Source of the DNA: an uncultured Oscillospiraceae bacterium
GTDB lineage: Bacteria > Bacillota > Clostridia > Oscillospirales > Acutalibacteraceae
Reading direction: 5' to 3'
Assembly: GCA_900552925.1 (NCBI GenBank)
Contig: USBH01000006.1
Location: 1 to 16,807, forward strand
Length of the DNA stretch: 16,807 nucleotides
Below the pieces are notes generated by a model. The model had not been told where the DNA came from and ran no database searches. It worked only from the letters and a program-made list of their open reading frames with translations. Numbering within the stretch: the first letter of the stretch is position 1; the number at the start of each line of letters is the position of its first letter. Below are positions 1-5,880 of this stretch, in pieces. Made by a program: the position numbers and the translations under genes.

Positions 1-33
1 TCTCGTGGGCTCGGAGATGTGTATAAGAGACAG
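1..33 (+). other. Nextera transposase adapter (read 2) left on the contig
   Basis: These 33 bases match the Illumina Nextera transposase read-2 adapter, lacking only its first G. The 3' 19 bases (15-33, AGATGTGTATAAGAGACAG) are the Tn5 mosaic end used in tagmentation kits. This is library-preparation sequence, not genome. The identification rests on recall of the adapter sequence, which is well established. Confidence 0.97.
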
Positions 34-329
34 CTGTAACCCCACGCCGCCGTATTAACCGTTACTTTGGTGCAGTCAAACCCGGCTATGCCGTTTTTGC
101 CGGTGCAGCCTGCATCCAAAAGTTTCAGCCCGGAAAATTTACTTAAGCAGCTGCGCAGCTTTTCTGCCGCTGTCAGCGCGCGCTCAATCAGTTTTTCGCC
201 CTGTACAGCCAAAGTATAACGTGCGGCATCTATTGAAGCCATCAGCAAATAATTGGGGCTTGTAGTTGTTAAAAGGCTCACCGCTTCCGCAGCACGCGTT
301 AAATTAATGCGCCCGCCTTTAACATGCAG
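34..329 (-). pseudogene. Internal fragment of an Orn/Lys/Arg decarboxylase, chimeric with dinB
   Basis: On the minus strand this stretch is open for about 98 codons. It reads LLHVKGGRINL, then TTTSPNYLLMASIDAAR, then a helical region and GIAGFDCTKVTVNTAAWG. The TTSPxYLLMASxDAAR block is characteristic of the PLP-dependent SpeA-type Orn/Lys/Arg decarboxylases, just downstream of the PLP-binding lysine (SxHK), which is absent here. Both ends of the gene are missing: the 3' end runs into the adapter, and the 5' side runs without a stop into the dinB-like gene. I counted 122 G/C in 240 bases (61-300), about 51%, against about 70% in the adjacent dinB segment, and AT-rich codons (TTA, AAA, AGT) are common. 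The likeliest explanation is a library or assembly chimera from another organism. The exact join lies between about 324 and 347, because the words TQxSLL fit both families. Confidence 0.8.
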
Positions 330-1391
330 CAGCGAGCACTGCGTCATGCCGAGCGGCACGAGCGACGAGACGCGCACGCCGATGCTGCGGATCGACTCCC
401 CCGTGTGGTGCGCCCGGAAAAGGCCGTAGGCCGCGCGGAAGATGCTCTCCGAGTCGGCGACCGCCACGTCGAGCATTTTCTGCCGCTGGTACGTCTCGAG
501 GTTGTATTTTCGCACCGAAAGCTGCACGTTGTAGCCGCTCAGGCCCTTTTCGCGCAGGCGGTGCGCGACGCTCTCCGAAAGCATGTACAGCTCCGCGCGG
601 ATCTCGCCGTCGTCGCGCAGGTCGTGAATCGCCGTCGTGCTGTTGCTGACGCTCTTGAGCTCCTCCGCTTCGCCGATGCGCGCCACGGGCGCCATATCCT
701 CGCCGTTCGCGTAAATGCTGAGCTGCTCGCCGTTTTTGCCGAGCAGCCGGCGCAGCAGCCGGCGGTCGGCCTGCGCGACGTCGCCGATCGTCCGCATGCC
801 GTACTTGCGCAGCGCGGCCTGCGTCGATTTCCCGACGAACAGCAGCGCCCCTGCGTCGAGCGGCCAGACGATCTCCCGGAAGTTTTCCCGCGCGATCTCG
901 GTCACGGCGTCCGGCTTGCGGTAATCGCTGCCGAGCTTCGCAAAGATCTTGTTGAACGACACGCCCACCGAAACCGTTAGCCCGAGCTCCTCCCGGATGC
1001 GCAGGCGGATCTCCTCCGCGATCTCGCGCCCGCTGCCGAACAGGCGCGTGCTGCCGGTGACGTCGAGCCAGCACTCGTCGAGGCCGAAGCTCTCCACCAT
1101 GTCGGTGTACTGCGCGTAAATGCTTTTTGCAAGCCGCGAATACTTCGCGTAACGGTCGAAATGCGGCGGCACAAACCGGATACCCGGGCACTTGCGCTCG
1201 GCCTCCCAGAGCGCTTCGGCCGTCTTCACGCCCTTCGCCTTCGCCAGCATGTTTTTCGCGAGCACGATGCCGTGCCTGCGCTCGCGGTCGCCGCCGACGG
1301 CCATCGGCACATCCCGCAGCGAAGGGTCGTACAGCGTCTCGACCGACGCGTAGAAATTGTTCATATCGATGTGCAGGATGACGCGGTCCAC
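330..1391 (-). CDS. dinB: DinB-like Y-family DNA polymerase (Pol IV type), 3' end lost
   Basis: Translesion polymerase that copies damaged templates under SOS control. The GTG at 1389-1391 is chosen as start because GGGGAGGA lies just upstream and the protein then opens VDRVILHIDMNNFYASVE, as the family does. Visible features are the first catalytic Asp (D9) in HIDMNNFYASVE with the adjacent F13/Y14 steric-gate position, the palm motif GLDECWLDV with catalytic D105-E106, a helix-hairpin-helix-like thumb (LLFVGKSTQAALRKYGMRTIGDVAQ), and a little-finger domain ending SIRSIGVRVSSLVPLGMTQCSLL. Family members usually end soon after such a QxSLF-like word, so only a short tail is probably missing. 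The frame continues without a stop into the decarboxylase fragment, which I treat as artefact. Catalytic residues are intact. The promoter carries LexA boxes. Confidence 0.9.
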
Positions 1392-1420
1392 AGCTCTTCC
1401 TCCCCGGGAAACTTTATTCG

Positions 1421-1479
1421 GAACACATGTTGCGAATATCTGTTCGTGTTTCTTTGAGAACATTATAGAACGTGCGTTC
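1421..1479 (-). promoter_or_regulatory. Three LexA (SOS) boxes upstream of dinB
   Basis: The Bacillus/Clostridia LexA operator is GAAC-RNRY-GTTC. A perfect copy, GAACGTGCGTTC, lies at 1468-1479. Two near copies with one mismatch each follow towards the gene: GAATATCTGTTC at 1434-1445 and GAACACATGTTG at 1421-1432. The perfect box fills the spacer of the dinB promoter, and the other two lie just downstream of the predicted transcription start. This arrangement would block both polymerase binding and clearance. An overlapping longer palindrome, TTGAGAAC-N14-GTTCTCAA, spans 1454-1483. LexA itself is not encoded in the window. Confidence 0.88.
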
Positions 1480-1490
1480 TCAACTGTCAA
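1462..1490 (-). promoter_or_regulatory. Consensus sigma-70 promoter of dinB
   Basis: Read on the minus strand, TTGACA (1485-1490) and TATAAT (1462-1467) are both perfect hexamers separated by exactly 17 bases. The spacer contains the perfect LexA box, so a very strong promoter would be held off by repressor until DNA damage. Transcription would start near 1455, leaving a leader of about 65 bases before the GTG. Confidence 0.9.
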
Positions 1491-1583
1491 GAGGAAATTT
1501 CTGCCGACGTGCGCGCAGAGCCGCGGCGACTGCGGCGACTAAGAATAAACTGTAAATTTACTATTAAAGAACTTGCGCCTTCC

Positions 1584-1612
1584 TTGAAAATCGACCGCGG
1601 CGGCATTATACT
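1584..1612 (+). promoter_or_regulatory. Promoter of the 1649-4422 operon
   Basis: TTGAAA (1584-1589) and TATACT (1607-1612) are separated by 17 bases, each one mismatch from consensus. They lie about 37 bases ahead of the first gene's start. Together with the dinB promoter this makes the 1392-1648 region a divergent promoter region. I saw nothing else in it, and the LexA boxes are over 100 bases away, so they probably do not control this promoter. Confidence 0.75.
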
Positions 1613-1648
1613 GATTAGAGTAAAATCTAGCAAGGAGCGTGTTCTCAC

Positions 1649-2047
1649 GTGTTTTGGGAAAAGCTGAGAAGATTTATGTACGGGCGCTACGGAACGGATA
1701 CGCTGAACCTCGTTCTGCTCATCGCCGGCCTCGTGATTGCGTTCATCGCGCAGCTCACGCGGTTCTGGCCGCTGACCCTGATCGCCTATGCCTTTTACAT
1801 CTATGCGATTTTCCGCATGCTCTCCCGGAATACCGCCCAGCGGCAGAAAGAATATTATTCTTTCCTGAAAGTGTGGACACCGCTGCAAAAATGGTTTAGA
1901 ATTAGAAGAACGGCATTCCGGGAGCGCAAGACATACAAATATTTCAAGTGCCCGAACTGCCGCCAGCAGCTGCGTGCGCCGCGCGGGCGCGGCAAGATCC
2001 TTGTCACCTGCCAGCGCTGCCACAAGCAGTTCAATCAGAAAACCTGA
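1649..2047 (+). CDS. Small membrane protein with C-terminal zinc ribbon
   Basis: 132-residue protein starting at GTG (1649) after AAGGAG at 1632-1637. Hydrophobic segments at about 18-36 and 39-56 suggest two membrane helices. A basic linker (RIRRTAFRERK) leads to a C-terminal zinc ribbon with pairs C101-x2-C104 and C121-x2-C124, spaced by a Gly/Arg-rich PRGRGK loop. The ribbon probably faces the cytoplasm. Small Clostridia proteins of this build are usually annotated only as zinc-ribbon domain proteins and I know of no assigned function. It is the first gene of a probable operon, 29 bases ahead of the oxidoreductase. Confidence 0.82.
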   Translation: MFWEKLRRFMYGRYGTDTLNLVLLIAGLVIAFIAQLTRFWPLTLIAYAFYIYAIFRMLSRNTAQRQKEYYSFLKVWTPLQKWFRIRRTAFRERKTYKYFKCPNCRQQLRAPRGRGKILVTCQRCHKQFNQKT

Positions 2048-2076
2048 TTTTAAAAAAACGGAGGAGTCTGAACATC

Positions 2077-3042
2077 ATGAAAGTAGCAATTATCGGCACA
2101 TGGCATGTGCACACGGAGGAGTACACACGGGCGATCCTCGAGAACCCGAAGGCGGAAGCCGTCGCCGTCTGGGACAGCGACGCCGCCCGCGGCAAGGCGT
2201 TCGCCGACAAGATGGGCCTGCCGTTCACGGCGGATCTCGACAGCATCCTGAACGACGCGGACATCGACAGCATCGTGCTCTGCTCTGCGACCTGCGACCA
2301 CCCGGCGCTTCTGCAGAAGGCGGCCGCCGCGAAGAAGAACATCTTCACGGAGAAGGTGTTCACCATCGGCGTCGAGGACGCTGAAAAGGCGGCCGAAGCC
2401 GTCAGGGCCTCCGGCAAGGTCTTTACGATCTCCTACCCGCACCGCACGTTCCCGACGCTCCGCGCCGCGAAGGCGATGCTCGATTCCGGCAAGCTCGGCC
2501 GCGTGACCTACGCGCGCGTGCGCAACGTGCACAACGGCAGCTCTGCGGACTGGCTGCCCCCGCATTTCTACGACAAGGCGCAGTGCGGCGGCGGCGCGAT
2601 GATCGACCTCGGCGCGCACCCGATGTACACGCTTTACTGGCTGCTCGGCGCACCGAAGACGATCACCTCCACGTTTACGGCGGTCACGAACCGCGGCGTC
2701 GAGGACAACGCCGTCTCGGTCATCGAGTTTGAAAACGGCGCGATCGGCGTTTCCGAAACCGGCTTCGTCTCCGAGTGCAACCCGTACACGCTCGAGATCA
2801 GCGGCACGGACGGCTCGCTGATGATCCACGGCGAGAGCGCCCGGTGGGGCGGCAAGGCGACCGGCGGCAAATGGGTCAACCTCGAGCTGCCCGAAAAGGT
2901 GGCGCTGCCGATCGACCAGTGGGTCGACGCGGTAACGGAGGGCGCCCCCGCACCGTCTACGGTCGACGAGGCCGTCATGCTCACCCGCCTGATGGACGGC
3001 GCGTACAAGTCCTTTGAAAGCGGCACAAAATTCACATTCTGA
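2077..3042 (+). CDS. Gfo/Idh/MocA-family NAD(P)-dependent oxidoreductase
   Basis: 321-residue cytoplasmic dehydrogenase-like protein of the family acting on sugars, inositols and related polyols. The ATG at 2077 is preceded by GGAGGAG and opens MKVAIIGTWHVH. The N-terminal Rossmann domain (about 1-120) ends in the family's catalytic lysine motif, TEKVF (E92-K93). The C-terminal domain carries GGGAMIDLGAHPMY, with D177 and H181 in the usual DxGxH positions. The nucleotide-binding loop is odd: GTWHVH replaces the common GxGxxG, with two histidines. The substrate cannot be read from sequence. It lies in the same direction as, and close to, the zinc-ribbon gene upstream and the permease downstream (24 bases), so co-transcription is likely. 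A functional link to either is not evident. Confidence 0.88.
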   Translation: MKVAIIGTWHVHTEEYTRAILENPKAEAVAVWDSDAARGKAFADKMGLPFTADLDSILNDADIDSIVLCSATCDHPALLQKAAAAKKNIFTEKVFTIGVEDAEKAAEAVRASGKVFTISYPHRTFPTLRAAKAMLDSGKLGRVTYARVRNVHNGSSADWLPPHFYDKAQCGGGAMIDLGAHPMYTLYWLLGAPKTITSTFTAVTNRGVEDNAVSVIEFENGAIGVSETGFVSECNPYTLEISGTDGSLMIHGESARWGGKATGGKWVNLELPEKVALPIDQWVDAVTEGAPAPSTVDEAVMLTRLMDGAYKSFESGTKFTF

Positions 3043-3066
3043 TCTTTCGCACCTGGAGGGGTATCA

Positions 3067-4422
3067 TTGGACAAGGAGACAAGACCGGAAGCGCGGCAGG
3101 CTGAAAAAACCGCTGCGAAATCCTTCGTAAAGCCGGCCATTGCGGTTTCCGCCTTCACGGTCGGCCTGATTTACGTGCTGTTCTGCTTTGACAGCCTGAT
3201 GCACGTCGGCGGCGTGCTCATGAACGCGCTTAGCTCGCTGATCGCCGGCTTATTCATCGCCTATATTCTGAACGTTTTCCTGAACCTTTTTGAAAACTTC
3301 ATCTTCGGCCGCCTGACGCGCGGGACAAACCGGTTCTGGCACAGGATCCGCCGCCCGCTGTGCGTGGCGCTTTCGTTCGCCGTCGTCATCCTGATTCTGC
3401 TCGCGATCGTGCTGTACATCGTGCCGGAGATCTTCCAGTCGCTCGAGCTCATCGGCGAGACCGCGCGCGTCAATATCCCGATCTATGTGCAGAACGTGAC
3501 GAAGTGGCTCGACCAGCTTTCCGTCGAGCTCAACCTGAATCTGGAAAACAGTCTGGATTTCCTCAAGGATTTCAACTGGACGAGCATCCTCACGGGTGCG
3601 ACGGAATTCACCTCGAGCCTCGTCAGCTCGCTCGTCAACGCGACCGTCAATGTGGCGAGCGGCATCTTCACGTTCATCCTCGCCATCATCTTTTCGGTTT
3701 ACTTCCTGATGGGCAAGGAGAGCCTGCTGCTCTCGCTCAAGCGCGTCGTCTATTCGTTCCTGCCGAAAAAGGCCGTCGCGACGCTCGCCGACATCGGCGT
3801 CACCGCGAACAGCGTCTTTTCGTCCTTTGTGCGCGGCCAGCTCACCGAATGCATCATCCTCGGCTGCCTGTGCTTCATCGGCATGTCGCTGATCGGCTTC
3901 GACTACGCGCTGCTGATCTCCTGCATCATCACGCTTTCGGCGCTGATCCCGATTCTCGGCGCCTATATCGGCTGCGCGATCGGCGCCTTCCTGCTGCTGC
4001 TCGTCAACCCGATGGACGCGATCTGGTTCGTCGTCTTCATCATCTGCCTGCAGCAGTTTGAGGGCAATGTGATTTACCCGAAGGTCGTCGGCTCCACGAT
4101 CGGCCTGCCGGGCGTCTGGGTCATGACCGCGGTGACGGTCTGCAGCAACCTGTTCGGCATCATGGGCATCATCATCGGCACGCCGCTTGCCGCCGTGATC
4201 TACACGGTGATCAAGCGCGTCACCTCGAACCGCCTGCTTCAGAAAAACCTGACGAACGACGACCTCGCCCCGGGCCGGTACCCGTATATCGAGGCCTCGC
4301 ACTACACGAGCGGCGCGACGGGCCGCCCGCTGAGTGCGCACGTGATCGAGCAGTCCCGAAAGCCGAAAAAGCCCGCGAAGCCCAAAAGTCCCGACTTCAA
4401 AAAGATTTTCAAAAAGAAATGA
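3067..4422 (+). CDS. AI-2E family transporter (PF01594-type permease)
   Basis: 451-residue polytopic membrane protein starting at TTG (3067), seven bases after GGAGGGG. Hydrophobic helices lie at about 23-41, 50-72, 98-120, 197-214, 260-276, 280-300, 302-313, 318-329 and 350-382. A soluble region at about 121-195 sits between the third and fourth helices, as usual in this family. The signature QQFEGNVIYPKVVG (329-342), followed by GLPGVWV, is diagnostic. The tail from 431 on is very Lys/Pro rich. Family members are annotated as exporters of the autoinducer AI-2 or as sodium/proton antiporters, and the substrate here is unknown. It is the last gene of the plus-strand operon, immediately followed by a strong terminator. 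Confidence 0.93.
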   Translation: MDKETRPEARQAEKTAAKSFVKPAIAVSAFTVGLIYVLFCFDSLMHVGGVLMNALSSLIAGLFIAYILNVFLNLFENFIFGRLTRGTNRFWHRIRRPLCVALSFAVVILILLAIVLYIVPEIFQSLELIGETARVNIPIYVQNVTKWLDQLSVELNLNLENSLDFLKDFNWTSILTGATEFTSSLVSSLVNATVNVASGIFTFILAIIFSVYFLMGKESLLLSLKRVVYSFLPKKAVATLADIGVTANSVFSSFVRGQLTECIILGCLCFIGMSLIGFDYALLISCIITLSALIPILGAYIGCAIGAFLLLLVNPMDAIWFVVFIICLQQFEGNVIYPKVVGSTIGLPGVWVMTAVTVCSNLFGIMGIIIGTPLAAVIYTVIKRVTSNRLLQKNLTNDDLAPGRYPYIEASHYTSGATGRPLSAHVIEQSRKPKKPAKPKSPDFKKIFKKK

Positions 4423-4424
4423 GA

Positions 4425-4464
4425 AAGAGCGGAGATGCCCGGTGCATCTCCGCTCTTCGCTTTT
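4425..4464. terminator. Bidirectional intrinsic terminator between convergent genes
   Basis: A perfect 14-bp stem (4425-4438 with 4444-4457, loop CCGGT) starts three bases after the permease stop. It is followed by CGCTTTT on the plus strand. Read on the minus strand the same stem is followed by a T-rich stretch (TTTCTCATTTCTTTTT), so it can also end the minus-strand gene that stops at 4496. Confidence 0.92.
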
Positions 4465-4495
4465 ATCGGCCGCACGGTGTGCGGCCCGCTCCGGC

Positions 4496-5698
4496 TCAGC
4501 CCCAGCCCGGCGGCACCTCGTAGTAGGCGCTCCGGTCGCTCTTTTCGGAGATCCACCCGCTCTGCGCGCCGTCCTCGGAAACAACGTGCAGGTACAGCGT
4601 GCCGCCGACCAGCGCGAGCTGATCCGGCACATAGACCGTGCCGAGCGTCGCCGTAAACGATTCCAGACTGCCGCCCGGCTCCGAATACGCCTTGAACGGC
4701 GTATACGCCGCGTAGTGCGGCGCAAGAGCGCTGTCCACGCGCAGGCTGTAGACCTGCGTTTCCGCCGCCGTGACCGATACGCCGTCGTACACGTACGGGA
4801 CGCCCACATACATGCAGCCGAACGCATCGCTGTACACGGGCGTATCCGCCCAGACCGTAAACGTGCCGTCCCCGGGGAATTCCTGCGTGATCTTGCGGGA
4901 CACCGCGCCGCGGCCCATCAGGATCGGGATCGATTTCAGATCCGCAAGCACCGTCGGCGTGCCGTCCCGCCACCCGATGATCGCATAGACGCCGAGACCG
5001 TAGCTGTCCTGCATCACGGAGAAGCAGAGCTCCTTCTGCCTGTCGCCAGCATCGATGTCGACGATCCACAGCTCCGTCTCGAAGCCTTCCGCGCCCTCGA
5101 TCGGAACCGGCTGGTCATTCAGAAGCAGCGTATAATTTTCGTAGTATTCGCCCTGCTCTGCAGTCAGCTGGATCCGCTCGTTTACACCGTCGCCATCCAA
5201 ATCATACTCGTATGCTTCTCCTGCGGCAACTGCGATCGGCTCCATCGGCATGGCTGGCTCGGGCGTCGCTTCCGGCACGGGCGTGGCTTCCACCACGGCC
5301 GGCGCCTCGCTCGGCTCCGCATCCGGCGCGGGCGACGTCTGCACCGGCGCGCTCCCTGCCGGCGCATCGACCGGGAGGGATTCCCCGTCCCTGAGCATCG
5401 GCAGAAGCCACTGCGTGACCACGACGACCAGCACGACGGCCAGCACCGCGCCGCCGGCGCACAGGCCGAGCGCCAGCGGCAGCCGGCTGTCCTTCTTCCG
5501 CACCGGCTTTTCCGCAGGGTGCGCATACGGGGAGCCCGGCAGCTCCGCCGTCACCGGCTTTTCGTGCGCAGCCGTCTCCGGCGCCGCCGGCTGCTGCGGC
5601 TGCACGCCGGCCGCCGGGCCTTCTCCCTGCGGCCTGCCGCAGTGCACGCAGAACGCCGCGCCTTCCGGAATTTCCTTTCCGCAATGGATGCAAAACAT
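4496..5698 (-). CDS. Zinc-ribbon membrane protein with extracytoplasmic domain
   Basis: 400-residue protein. The ATG at 5696-5698 is chosen because the protein then begins directly with the zinc ribbon MFCIHCGKEI (C3, C6, C17, C20), a common Firmicutes start, and a GGATGGTGGG box precedes it. After a Pro/Ala/Gln-rich linker and a basic stretch (PVRKKD) a single membrane helix spans about 73-99. The rest should lie outside the cell: an Ala/Pro/Glu/Thr-rich spacer (about 105-155), then YDLDGDGVNERIQL (about 165-178), a DxDxDG calcium-loop-like word as in FG-GAP/VCBS repeats, then a beta-rich region ending in a possible SH3-like segment (HVVSEDGAQSGWI). No enzyme motif was seen. It could sense or bind an envelope ligand, which is a guess from architecture alone. 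Confidence 0.83.
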   Translation of the reverse strand: MFCIHCGKEIPEGAAFCVHCGRPQGEGPAAGVQPQQPAAPETAAHEKPVTAELPGSPYAHPAEKPVRKKDSRLPLALGLCAGGAVLAVVLVVVVTQWLLPMLRDGESLPVDAPAGSAPVQTSPAPDAEPSEAPAVVEATPVPEATPEPAMPMEPIAVAAGEAYEYDLDGDGVNERIQLTAEQGEYYENYTLLLNDQPVPIEGAEGFETELWIVDIDAGDRQKELCFSVMQDSYGLGVYAIIGWRDGTPTVLADLKSIPILMGRGAVSRKITQEFPGDGTFTVWADTPVYSDAFGCMYVGVPYVYDGVSVTAAETQVYSLRVDSALAPHYAAYTPFKAYSEPGGSLESFTATLGTVYVPDQLALVGGTLYLHVVSEDGAQSGWISEKSDRSAYYEVPPGWG

Positions 5699-5762
5699 CT
5701 GAATCCCACCATCCTCATTCGAACACAGTCTGCCGGCCGCACAAGGCGCCGGCTTTGCCCTT

Positions 5763-5791
5763 ACTATAGCATATTTTTTCTGCAAAATCAA
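5763..5791 (-). promoter_or_regulatory. Promoter of the zinc-ribbon membrane protein gene
   Basis: On the minus strand TTGATT (5786-5791) and TATAGT (5763-5768) are separated by 17 bases, with an A-rich spacer, about 65 bases upstream of the ATG. Confidence 0.7.
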
Positions 5792-5800
5792 TGCGCCGGA

Positions 5801-5845
5801 AAGCAAACCCCGCACGGCAGCAAGCGAGCCGTGCGGGATTTGCTT
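5801..5845 (-). terminator. Intrinsic terminator after the ABC permease gene
   Basis: An 18-bp stem (5801-5818 with 5828-5845, 9-base loop) lies 36 bases after the permease stop. Read on the minus strand the single non-Watson-Crick position becomes a G-U pair. The following U-tract is weak (the stem itself ends in TTTGCTT, then TCC), but the stem is long and GC-rich. Confidence 0.72.
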
Positions 5846-5880
5846 GGGATATTAAATCATCGTGAAAGATGGCGAACGCT

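Noticed and set aside
34..1391. A natural decarboxylase-polymerase fusion protein
   Set aside because: The sharp GC change, the missing decarboxylase ends and the adjacent sequencing adapter point to a chimera.
3250..4827. A 525-codon minus-strand open frame opposite the AI-2E permease
   Set aside because: The opposite strand has an unmistakable membrane permease with a ribosome site and the family signature. This frame crosses the bidirectional terminator and has an Arg-rich, shadow-like composition.
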